Shown here piece after piece: positions 8,388-15,429 of a DNA stretch of 64,000 nucleotides. The stretch is taken from positions 124,001-188,000 of the forward strand of contig NZ_MAFC01000013.1 of the NCBI RefSeq assembly GCF_002013465.1, in the 5' to 3' direction. A program made the translations under genes and the position numbers. Origin of the DNA: Mycobacterium sp. D16R12 (GTDB taxonomy: Bacteria > Actinomycetota > Actinomycetes > Mycobacteriales > Mycobacteriaceae). The notes under the pieces were generated by a model. That model did no database searches. It saw nothing but the letters and a program-made list of their open reading frames with translations, and was not told the DNA's origin. Every line of letters starts with the position of its first letter. The stretch's first letter is position 1.

Positions 8388-9040
8388 CCGGTAACCGCAA
8401 AGCGGGCCAACAGCGCGACCGGGTGCTCGGGCTGTTGCGGGAGGCGCCGCAGCCGGTCGGCGTACAGCACATCGCCGACAACCTGCAGATCCACATCACG
8501 ACGGTGCGCTTCCACCTCAGGACCCTGGAAGAGCAGGGGCAGATCGTCCGGCGTGGAAGCAGCGCAGGCCAGAAGGCGGGCAGACCGCAGCTGGCCTACG
8601 CGATTGCCCCACGACTTGACTACGCCGATGTGGTGGCGCTGTTCGCGGTGCATCTCGGGGGAACCGTCGCTGAACGCGAATCACGGGCAGCCTTGGTTGG
8701 GGCGGATCTGGCGCACCGTGTGGGCGTGGCACGGCACCGGGCTTCGCTGTCGGCCGAGGACTTGGTGGTGGAAACCCTTGGTGAACTTGGGTTTACAGTG
8801 CAGTCCACGCTGATGTCCTTTGGGCGCTCCACCGTGCAGATCTGCTCATGCCCACTTGCCGAGATCGCCACGACGGCCCCGGAAGTGGTCCGCGGGATCC
8901 AGCGGGGCCTCATCCAAGAAGTACTTGACGTCAACGCGGACGCGGTCGGCAGGCAGTTTCAGGTCACCGTGTCACCCGATGCCGGGCACGGAGACTGCAC
9001 CGTCAGCCTGACTCTGGATCCACAGGTGAAAGGGGAATAG
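8384..9040 (+). CDS. ArsR/SufR-like transcriptional regulator with Cys motif
   Basis: A 218-residue winged-helix regulator. Residues 8-75 contain 'GVQHIADNLQIHITTVRFHL' and the wing 'GQIVRRGSSAGQKAGRP'. The C-terminal half has Cys154 and Cys156 in 'QICSCPLAE' and Cys205 in 'GHGDCTVSL', reminiscent of the CP-containing sensor half of SufR-type iron-sulfur regulators. Three Cys could bind a metal or cluster; this is inference. It is the second gene of the operon, overlapping the methyltransferase by 4 nt and ending 2 nt before the cupin. Autoregulation through the repeats at 7560-7584 is plausible. A divergent Fe-S role would fit the desulfurase nearby, but no direct link is shown. Confidence 0.75.
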   Translation: MTGNRKAGQQRDRVLGLLREAPQPVGVQHIADNLQIHITTVRFHLRTLEEQGQIVRRGSSAGQKAGRPQLAYAIAPRLDYADVVALFAVHLGGTVAERESRAALVGADLAHRVGVARHRASLSAEDLVVETLGELGFTVQSTLMSFGRSTVQICSCPLAEIATTAPEVVRGIQRGLIQEVLDVNADAVGRQFQVTVSPDAGHGDCTVSLTLDPQVKGE

Positions 9041-9042
9041 TC

Positions 9043-9378
9043 ATGGATGTCATCTCGATAACGGGGCTAGGGGATGAGCAGGTCGAAACAGCGCGGAAGG
9101 CGCACAGTGGTCGGTCCGCGCACACGGTGCACGGCGGTAGCGGTCATGCGCTGCGGCAGGTGGTGTTGGCCCTCGCGGCCGGCCATAAGCTTGCCGAACA
9201 TGAAAACCCCGGTGAGGCAACCTTATTGGTGCTCAGTGGGCAGGTAGAACTCGCAACGGCAACCTCGAAGGTCGCGCTGGCAGCCGGTGACTACGTGGTC
9301 ATCCCGCAAGATCGCCACGACCTTACGGCGCTCGACGATTCGGCGGTTGTGCTGACGGTCGTCGGCCGGGCGGGCTGA
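9043..9378 (+). CDS. Cupin-domain protein
   Basis: A 111-residue single-domain cupin. The barrel is visible as 'GHKLAEHENPGEATLLVLSGQVEL' (cupin motif 1 with His and Glu) and 'LAAGDYVVIPQDRHDL' (motif 2 with His). These positions usually bind a metal, so it may be a small enzyme or a sensor protein. It starts 2 nt after the regulator stop, and the stop-proximal GGGGAATAG of that gene supplies its ribosome binding site. It is the last gene of the methyltransferase-regulator-cupin operon and ends 77 bp before the convergent desulfurase gene. Confidence 0.82.
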   Translation: MDVISITGLGDEQVETARKAHSGRSAHTVHGGSGHALRQVVLALAAGHKLAEHENPGEATLLVLSGQVELATATSKVALAAGDYVVIPQDRHDLTALDDSAVVLTVVGRAG

Positions 9379-9380
9379 GC

Positions 9381-9446
9381 TCGCCGAGTGCATACCAGGC
9401 GCAGGGCATTTCGATGAGATGTCTGCGTGCGGTGTGCACTCGGCGA
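9381..9446. terminator. Long-loop inverted repeat between convergent genes
   Basis: TCGCCGAGTGCA (9381-9392) is perfectly complementary to TGCACTCGGCGA (9435-9446), with a 42-nt loop. It fills the gap between the convergent cupin and desulfurase genes. It may serve as a two-way terminator, though the loop is long and no T tract follows; a dispersed repeat is another possibility. Confidence 0.4.
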
Positions 9447-9454
9447 ACAGAGCC

Positions 9455-11344
9455 TTACGCCTTGGGCCCACCGCTTTCCGCCAGTCGCCGGACCGCATCG
9501 ATGAAGACGTCGATCTCGTCGAAGGTGTTGTAGAACGCAAAGGACGGTCGCACCGTCTGCTCCAACCCGAGGCGGCGCAGAATCGGCTGGGCGCAATGGT
9601 GTCCGGCCCGCACCGCGATGCCGTCGGCGTTGAGTGCCTTGCCGACCTCCACCGGTTCGTGCCCGTCGAGCACGAACGACAGCACCGATGCCTTGTGATC
9701 GGCCGTCCCCACCAGTCTCACTCCAGGGATCGCGGCCAACTGTGGTGTGGCGTACTCGAGCAGCGTGTGTTCGTATTCAGCGATCCGGTCGATGCCGATG
9801 CGTTCCACGTACCGCAGTGCCTCACCCAGTCCGACGGCGTCGGCGATGTTGCCGGTGCCTGCCTCGAACTTGTTGGGCGGACCCTGGAACACCGAGCGCT
9901 CCAGGGTGACATCGGCGATCATGTTGCCGCCGCCCTGCCACGGTGGTGTCTCCGCCAACGCGTCCTCGCTGCCGTAGAGCACGCCGATCCCGGTGGGGCC
10001 GTAGATCTTGTGGCCCGAGAAGACGAAGAAATCGGCGCCGAGCTCCTGCAGGTTCACCGTGAGGTGCGGTACCGACTGCGCGCCGTCGATGAGTACGCGA
10101 GCGCCGTAGCGGTGCGCGATCTCGACGATCTGCTTGGCGGGTGTCACCGTCCCCAGCGCATTGGAAACCTGCGTGGCCGCAACCAGTTTCGTACGCGGAC
10201 CGACCAGATCTTCCAGCTCGGACAGCAGCAGGTTACCGGCGTCGTCCACCGGAGCCACCTTGATGACGGCGCCGGTCTCCTTTGCGATCTGCTGCCACGG
10301 GACGATGTTGGCGTGGTGCTCCAGGTGGGTGATGACGATCTCATCACCGTGCCCGAGGTTCTTGCCGCCCCAGGCGTGCGCCACCAGGTTGATGGCCTCG
10401 GTGGCCCCACGCACAAAGATGATGTTCTCGTCCGCCTCGGCGCCCAGGAACTTGCGGACGGCACCGCGCGCGTCCTCGTATGCGTCGGTGGCCCGCGCCG
10501 CCAATTCGTGTGCGGCACGGTGGATATTCGAGTTCTCGTGCTGATAGAAGTGCACCAGCCGATCGATTACCGACTGCGGCTTCTGTGTGGTTGCGGCATT
10601 GTCGAACCAGATCAGCGGCTTACCGTTGACGGTCTCGGACAGGATCGGGAAATCCGACCGAATTGCAGCGACATCGAAGGCACGCGCGTCCTCGTGGATC
10701 GGTGCCGCAGACGGCGCCCCGCCCAAGAAGTAGTAATTCGACTCGTCGCCTCCGGTCGGCGCCACCGGGGTGGTCCAACCCAGGTCCGGCACGCCCGGCG
10801 CCTGCGAGTACGGAGCCACGCGAGGTGAGGCGGCGGCTGGTGCGGCCGGGCTCACCGAGGGGGTTGCGAGCACCCCGGGAATGGTCGGAACCAGTCCCGA
10901 GGGAACGGCGAAATCAGCCAACCCCGTCGTGGGATAAGTGGGATAACCCGTTGCGGCAGTGTGCGCGGCGGATGTACCCGATGTCAGGTCACCGCCACCT
11001 CCTCGCGGAGCCACCGGAACCGCTCCGGGGACCCCGTCAGGGGTCGCCGAACCGAAGGCCGCAACTGGCGGAGCCACCGTTGCCGTCGACAATGCGTCCG
11101 CCACAGGTGCCGGTGCGTACGGACTGGCCAACGAGCCCGCCGTGGCTGCCGCGGACGATCCCGCGGTCGCGTCCGGGACGTTGCCCCGGGGTGCGACGGG
11201 TACCGCCGGTCCCGGGGTGTCGATACCCGGTGCTCCGGAAGGTGTTGCCTCCCAGAACAGCTGAGTGGCCAATGCGGACAGCTCCGCTGCTGACGGGAAG
11301 CCGGGTGGGCTGTCGGTTACAGGGATCGCGTCACTTGTAGACAT
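9455..11344 (-). CDS. Cysteine desulfurase, encapsulin cargo type, with long N-terminal extension
   Basis: The 629-residue PLP enzyme takes sulfur from cysteine, giving alanine and a protein persulfide. The class V aminotransferase/SufS-like domain spans about 225-629 and shows 'FDNAATTQKP', 'THLEHHANIVPW', the PLP-binding 'FSGHKIYGPTG' and the persulfide Cys584 in 'RAGHHCAQPI'. Residues 1-225 are a disordered Ala/Pro/Gly/Thr-rich extension with three repeats: PVAPRG near 49 and 110, PVAPTG near 193. Such extensions load the enzyme into family 2A encapsulins. The ATG at 11344 overlaps the shell gene by 14 nt, so both come from one mRNA; upstream codons to 11389 are in the shell gene and are not counted. 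Likely role: sulfur mobilisation or storage inside the shell. Confidence 0.92.
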   Translation of the reverse strand: MSTSDAIPVTDSPPGFPSAAELSALATQLFWEATPSGAPGIDTPGPAVPVAPRGNVPDATAGSSAAATAGSLASPYAPAPVADALSTATVAPPVAAFGSATPDGVPGAVPVAPRGGGGDLTSGTSAAHTAATGYPTYPTTGLADFAVPSGLVPTIPGVLATPSVSPAAPAAASPRVAPYSQAPGVPDLGWTTPVAPTGGDESNYYFLGGAPSAAPIHEDARAFDVAAIRSDFPILSETVNGKPLIWFDNAATTQKPQSVIDRLVHFYQHENSNIHRAAHELAARATDAYEDARGAVRKFLGAEADENIIFVRGATEAINLVAHAWGGKNLGHGDEIVITHLEHHANIVPWQQIAKETGAVIKVAPVDDAGNLLLSELEDLVGPRTKLVAATQVSNALGTVTPAKQIVEIAHRYGARVLIDGAQSVPHLTVNLQELGADFFVFSGHKIYGPTGIGVLYGSEDALAETPPWQGGGNMIADVTLERSVFQGPPNKFEAGTGNIADAVGLGEALRYVERIGIDRIAEYEHTLLEYATPQLAAIPGVRLVGTADHKASVLSFVLDGHEPVEVGKALNADGIAVRAGHHCAQPILRRLGLEQTVRPSFAFYNTFDEIDVFIDAVRRLAESGGPKA

Positions 11345-12254
11345 GGAACTTGTCCACCTGCACATCGTCGAGAACGGCCAGTGCGTCATCGGTCAGCACA
11401 GCCAGCGACGAATACAGGGTGACGAGGTACGAGGCGATGGCCGACCGGTTGATGCCGGTGAACCGCACCGAGAGACCCGGCGCCTGCTCGCCGACCAGGC
11501 CGGGCTGGAACAGGCCGACAACACCCTGGCGCTCCTCGCCGGTGCGCACCAGCAGGATCTTGGTCTTGGCGTCCTTCACGGGAACCTTGTCCGACGGGAT
11601 GATCGGGATGCCGCGCCAGGTGATGAACTGCGCACCGAACAGGCTGACCACAACCGGCGGCACGCCGCGGCGGGTGGCCTCGCGGCCGAACGCCGCCACA
11701 CCCAGCGGGTGGGTCAGGAAGAAGCCGGGGGTCTTCCACACCTTGGTGATCAGGGCGTCCAGGTCATCTGGGGTGGGGGCGCCACCGAGGGTCTTGATGG
11801 TCTGCTCGGGCGTCGCCTGGGCCAGCAGGCCGTACTCCGCGTTGTTGACGAGCTCGCTTTCCTGACGTTCCTTGATGGACTCGATGGTCAGGCGCAGCTG
11901 CTGGGCGATCTGGTCATGCGGGCTGGAGTACAGATCGGAGACCCGAGTGTTGATGTCGAGCAGCGTCGAGATGGTCCGCAGCGTGTACTCGCGCGGGTTG
12001 GTCTCGTAATCGACATAGGTCTGCGGCAGCGGGGCCTCGCTCTCGCCCTGTTCTTCGCTGTGAATCGCCACCTTGTCGGGGTTGATCACGCGGTTCACTC
12101 GGTAGATACCGGCCTCGACGGGGACCCAGTTCAACAGATGCAGCAGCCACCGCGGGGTGATCGTCGACAGCTGGGGGACGGTCTTGGTGGCATTGGCTAG
12201 CTGCCGTGCGGCGAGATCGCCGAGGGCCTGGGATTCGTTCTTGGCAGCGGGCAC
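11331..12254 (-). CDS. Family 2A encapsulin shell protein (SrpI/MMP-I type)
   Basis: The 307-residue protein matches the SrpI/major membrane protein I family of HK97-fold nanocompartment shells by 'LPQTYVDYETNPREYTLR', 'LLDINTRVSDLYSSPHDQ', the E-loop/P-domain region and C-terminal 'VTLYSSLAVLTDDALAVLDD'. It self-assembles into a cytosolic protein shell. The family name is from memory. GTG 12254 follows AGGAGG at 8 nt. The stop codon lies inside the start of the desulfurase gene, the typical shell-cargo pair. Its promoter must lie in 12255-12475, back to back with the polycysteine leader that serves the opposite gene. Confidence 0.92.
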   Translation of the reverse strand: MPAAKNESQALGDLAARQLANATKTVPQLSTITPRWLLHLLNWVPVEAGIYRVNRVINPDKVAIHSEEQGESEAPLPQTYVDYETNPREYTLRTISTLLDINTRVSDLYSSPHDQIAQQLRLTIESIKERQESELVNNAEYGLLAQATPEQTIKTLGGAPTPDDLDALITKVWKTPGFFLTHPLGVAAFGREATRRGVPPVVVSLFGAQFITWRGIPIIPSDKVPVKDAKTKILLVRTGEERQGVVGLFQPGLVGEQAPGLSVRFTGINRSAIASYLVTLYSSLAVLTDDALAVLDDVQVDKFHVYK

Positions 12255-12463
12255 AGCGGTTTCCTCCTGGGCGAATGGGATCTAGACCTGATGACTGAAA
12301 TCCTAATCGCGATTGAGGCGGCGCATCAGGTAACGAACACCCGTGCGCCAAAGTCCGCGGGGCAGGATTCCGCTGACCGGCGGGGTCGCGGCGGACTGGT
12401 CGTGCACGTGTCCGCCGTGAGATGGCGAGCCCGCAAAAATCCGGGTGCACGGCCGGGCGTCCG

Positions 12464-12469
12464 TAGACT
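12464..12469 (+). promoter_or_regulatory. -10 box of a leaderless transcript
   Basis: TAGACT fits the mycobacterial TAnnnT -10 consensus. Its last T is at -7 relative to the A of the ATG at 12476, so transcription should start on the start codon itself. No ribosome binding site precedes that ATG. The promoter would serve the leader peptide and the gene at 12671. Confidence 0.65.
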
Positions 12470-12475
12470 GGATGC

Positions 12476-12577
12476 ATGCAGCACGTCGCACCATCGCACC
12501 GACTTCGGGCGATCAGCGGGCTGCGCGCCGACACCTTCGGGGCGCGCAGCGCCGCCGTGTGTTGCTGTTGTTGTTGA
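12476..12577 (+). CDS. Leaderless polycysteine leader peptide (cysteine attenuator)
   Basis: The 33-codon ORF ends with five consecutive Cys codons (TGT TGC TGT TGT TGT) directly before TGA. Leaderless short ORFs with a polycysteine tail are a known mycobacterial device in which ribosome progress at the Cys codons reports cysteine supply to the downstream operon. Here the -10 box is at the exact leaderless distance. The stop is 93 nt before the next start (12671). In between, GCATCCCAG (12597-12605) can pair with CTGGGCTGC (12634-12642) with one mismatch, a candidate for the switching hairpin near the ribosome binding site at 12655-12659. The rest of the peptide is basic and unremarkable. Confidence 0.75.
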   Translation: MQHVAPSHRLRAISGLRADTFGARSAAVCCCCC

Positions 12578-12670
12578 TTCCCTAACCCCGCCCCTGGCAT
12601 CCCAGCTGACCGTCCTTCGACGTTATCGAGCTTCTGGGCTGCAATCCGCCGGCACAAGGATCAACAAACC

Positions 12671-13942
12671 ATGACCGCTCATTCTTTGCTATCGCTCGTC
12701 GAATGGCCCTCCGCCCGCATCACTGGCAGGCGTCACGGCCACAACGCCGAGGTACTCCCGCAGCGCCTGACTAGGTACCGCGGGGGCACCTATTCGTCCA
12801 CCGTGGACGAGGTTGTGTTCACTGACGGAACTTCTGCTCGCACAGATTTAATTCGCCTCAACCCCACCATCGCCGCGTACTCCCTCGATATCGCGGGCAT
12901 CGCCCCCAACCTGCCCTCGGGCTACGCGGTGGCGGACTGGCTGTCGGTAGCGAACCTGCGGGCCCGTACCCGCGAATCGCAGGTCGCCTGGATCTTGGCC
13001 AACTCCTTCCCGGCGCTGTCGACCGCACAGCTGAGCCGTAAGTTGCGTGCCGCCGGATACCTGAGCGAGGCCAATATCAAGGACCACGAGGCCATCGCAG
13101 GAACCCAGGCGGCCATCTGGTTCCTCACCAACGGGGTGGAGCTGGACACCGTGGCGCGCAATGTGCCCACGGCAACCCGTCAGTCGCCGTCTTTCATCGA
13201 GTTTGAATTCAAGGAACGCCCGCAGCTGGGCGGCCTGACGGTGCGTACCGGTGCAGGGCAGAAGCCGGCCAGTGTTCGGCTGCACGCATCCGTCAATGGA
13301 GCGGTATGGCGCGAGGTCTCTTCCTCGGAGTTGAGCTTCGCCGAGGGTGAGGCGCGGTACGTCAAGACGTTGGGCGTGGGCGCGACGGTCGCCGAAACCC
13401 AGCATGGCGCACCGGATCTCGGATACCGCTTCTATCGCCTGTATGTGCAAGGCGGCACCGCCGATATCGAGGGTGTCGAATTCTGGCTGCATGATGCGCG
13501 CAACCATCGCAACGCCGACCGTGTTGTGCAGCTGTACCGGTACCTACTGGAGCAATCGCTGATCGCCGCCGGTCAGGTGGACCATCCCCCGGTGATCGAT
13601 GACTCGCAGGCGGTGATGGCTGCGGGCCTGATGGGCCCGTTCGTGGTGGATTCGCACCGTCCGGTTCTGGTCTCACTCTCCGAGGGTGCCAAGGCGATGG
13701 ATATCTCCGGGGCCGAGCTCACGGGACTGGTGGACTCGGGTACGCGCTTTTATGTGCGCCCCGCGGAGTGCGTTGCGACGGTGACGGTTTCGGTCGTTGA
13801 CCCGCTAGCGACCGCCCGCGTACTCACCGGAGTGGCGGAGGGGCCGTTGACCCCGCTGGCTTTGGTGCTCCCGGGCGCGCGGGAGGTCGTCGAACTCACC
13901 GTCGAATGGGCCGAAGCCGCGCAGCTATCGCGGGTGAGCTAG
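12671..13942 (+). CDS. TQXA/thioester-domain-like protein lacking the thioester Cys
   Basis: A 423-residue protein. 'GTQAAIWFLTNG' (144-155) is the TQXA motif of thioester domains found in Gram-positive surface proteins. In those, a Cys in 'YCIDL' forms a bond with the Gln; here the matching place reads 'AAYSLDI' with Ser71, so the classical thioester cannot form. No signal peptide or sorting motif is present. The middle (about 170-290) looks beta-rich, possibly discoidin-like, and the C-terminal part (300-423) contains further beta segments. It is the only clear gene behind the polycysteine leader and is divergent from the encapsulin operon, which suggests a cysteine-linked cytosolic role. 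ATG 12671 follows AAGGA at a normal distance. It overlaps the convergent pat gene by 4 nt. Confidence 0.65.
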   Translation: MTAHSLLSLVEWPSARITGRRHGHNAEVLPQRLTRYRGGTYSSTVDEVVFTDGTSARTDLIRLNPTIAAYSLDIAGIAPNLPSGYAVADWLSVANLRARTRESQVAWILANSFPALSTAQLSRKLRAAGYLSEANIKDHEAIAGTQAAIWFLTNGVELDTVARNVPTATRQSPSFIEFEFKERPQLGGLTVRTGAGQKPASVRLHASVNGAVWREVSSSELSFAEGEARYVKTLGVGATVAETQHGAPDLGYRFYRLYVQGGTADIEGVEFWLHDARNHRNADRVVQLYRYLLEQSLIAAGQVDHPPVIDDSQAVMAAGLMGPFVVDSHRPVLVSLSEGAKAMDISGAELTGLVDSGTRFYVRPAECVATVTVSVVDPLATARVLTGVAEGPLTPLALVLPGAREVVELTVEWAEAAQLSRVS

Positions 13943-15021
13943 CGCCAGGCGCGCGCGAACTCGAGGAAGGCGTCGTTCTCCTCGGGTGCCCCAATGGTGA
14001 CTCGCACGCCGTCGGTTCCAAAGGGGCGCACGATGACTCGAGCCTCTGCGGAGGCTTGCGCGAACTCGGTCGAGCGCTCGCCCAGCGGGAGCCACACGAA
14101 GTTTGCCTGCGAGGGGGGTACGTCGTACCCGGCCTCCCGGAGTGCGCTGGTTACCCGGGTGCGCTCGGCGACAACATCATTGGTCCGGGCGAGGAGTTCT
14201 TCGGCGGCGCGGATCGAGGCCACCGCGGCCGCCTGGGCGAGGCTGGATGCGCTGAACGGCACGTACACCTTGCCCAGCGTGGCGATCACGTCAGGGTCGC
14301 CGATCGCATAGCCCACCCGCAGGCCCGCCAGACCGTAGGCCTTTGAGAAGGTGCGCAACACAACCACATTGGGGTGTTCGCGAACCAGTGCGATGCTGTC
14401 GGTAAAGTCCTCGCGCACGTACTCGATGTAGGCCTCGTCGATCGCGATGAGGATATGAGCCGGCACCGTCTCCACGAACCGTCGCAGATCGGCAGGCGGC
14501 ACCATGGTGCCGGTCGGATTGTTCGGATTGCAGACGAAGATCAGCCGGGTGGCGTCCGTCACCGCGGCGGCCATGGCATCAAGGTCGTAGGTGTGGTCGG
14601 TCAGCGGCACTTGAACCGGGGTGGCGCCGGCGACACGCACCACCAGGGGGTACGTCTCGAAGGAGCGCCAGCCGAACAGCACCTCGTCGCCCACCGTCGC
14701 GGTGATCTGCACGAGCTGCTGACACAGGCTGACTGATCCGCATCCCACCGCGATGTGCTCGGGTGGCACGTCTACGTGTTTGGCCAGGTGCGAGCGCAGT
14801 TCGGCGTACCCGTTGTCGGGGTACCGGTTGATCTGTGCGGTGGCCTCGACGATGGCTGTGCGGACGCTGGGCAGTGGTCCGTGCACGGTCTCGTTACTGG
14901 CGAGCTTGATGGCGCCGGGGACGGTGCGGCCCGGGGTGTACGCCGGCAGTTCGGTCAGCTCGGGGCGTAGTCGCGCGGGTATCGATGAGCCGCGTGCGCG
15001 AAGAGGATCAGACACGGCCAT
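13939..15021 (-). CDS. pat: Aromatic/histidinol-phosphate aminotransferase (Pat/HisC2)
   Basis: A 360-residue class I/II aminotransferase using PLP. It has 'KLASNETVHGPLPSV', 'NRYPDNGYAELRSHLA', 'FVCNPNNPTGT', 'IDEAYIEY' and the PLP Lys227 in 'TFSKAYGLAGLRVGY', plus C-terminal 'VIVRPFGTDGVRVTIG'. Mycobacterial Pat transfers the amino group to aromatic keto acids such as phenylpyruvate and is related to HisC. The second HisC copy in mycobacteria lies beside tRNA-Ser and tRNA-Arg genes, as here, which supports this name over the true histidine-operon hisC. Length is normal for the family. Confidence 0.9.
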   Translation of the reverse strand: MAVSDPLRARGSSIPARLRPELTELPAYTPGRTVPGAIKLASNETVHGPLPSVRTAIVEATAQINRYPDNGYAELRSHLAKHVDVPPEHIAVGCGSVSLCQQLVQITATVGDEVLFGWRSFETYPLVVRVAGATPVQVPLTDHTYDLDAMAAAVTDATRLIFVCNPNNPTGTMVPPADLRRFVETVPAHILIAIDEAYIEYVREDFTDSIALVREHPNVVVLRTFSKAYGLAGLRVGYAIGDPDVIATLGKVYVPFSASSLAQAAAVASIRAAEELLARTNDVVAERTRVTSALREAGYDVPPSQANFVWLPLGERSTEFAQASAEARVIVRPFGTDGVRVTIGAPEENDAFLEFARAWR

Positions 15022-15149
15022 CAGACTATCGGTGCATGTTGGGCCGGATGACGACCAACGGCTTTGCCTTCCGGCCGCGCGGGCCTGTACTCTGTGCCCT
15101 CGGCGGTTCCGAATCCATTTATGGGTTCGGAGTACCGCTCGGAAGTTCA

Positions 15150-15238
15150 GGAGGCGTGCCAGAGCGGCCGAATGGGACTCACTGCTAATGAGTTGTCCCC
15201 TTTACGGGGGACCGGAGGTTCAAATCCTCTCGCCTCCG
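15150..15238 (+). tRNA. tRNA-Ser(GCT)
   Basis: The acceptor GGAGGCG (15150-15156) pairs fully with CGCCTCC (15231-15237), followed by discriminator G. The anticodon stem ACTCA/TGAGT encloses loop CTGCTAA with anticodon GCT, reading AGC/AGT Ser codons. A long variable arm and a T loop TTCAAAT are present. CCA is not encoded. It lies 48 bp upstream of tRNA-Arg. Confidence 0.95.
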
Positions 15239-15286
15239 CGTCGGTCTGCAGGCCAAACCTGTTGACCTGCAACAATTGAATAGCAC

Positions 15287-15362
15287 GCGCCCGTAGCTCA
15301 ACGGATAGAGCATCTGACTACGGATCAGAAGGTTAGGGGTTCGAATCCCTTCGGGCGCACCA
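15287..15362 (+). tRNA. tRNA-Arg(ACG), integration target
   Basis: The acceptor GCGCCCG (15287-15293) pairs with CGGGCGC (15352-15358), followed by A and an encoded CCA. The anticodon loop is CTACGGA with anticodon ACG, reading CGT/CGC/CGA after wobble A34 editing by TadA (encoded at 47399). Its last 38 nt are repeated at 27781, so an element has inserted here while rebuilding a complete gene. Confidence 0.96.
15325..15362 (+). repeat. attL core, 38-bp direct repeat inside tRNA-Arg
   Basis: This segment, from the 3' anticodon strand to CCA, is identical over 38 bp to 27781-27818. Flanking bases differ on both sides (A versus G before, T versus G after), so 38 bp is the full identity. It is the crossover core for the tyrosine integrase at 15430. 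Confidence 0.92.
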
Positions 15363-15429
15363 TCTATCAGCGAAAACAGTATCTAGCAGCCGGACGACAC
15401 ACCCGGAATCTGATACTTTCCCTCCACTT

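Noticed and set aside
9419..10828. Long forward frame of about 470 codons
   Set aside because: Antisense to the desulfurase gene, which has all catalytic motifs; no domain in the forward frame.
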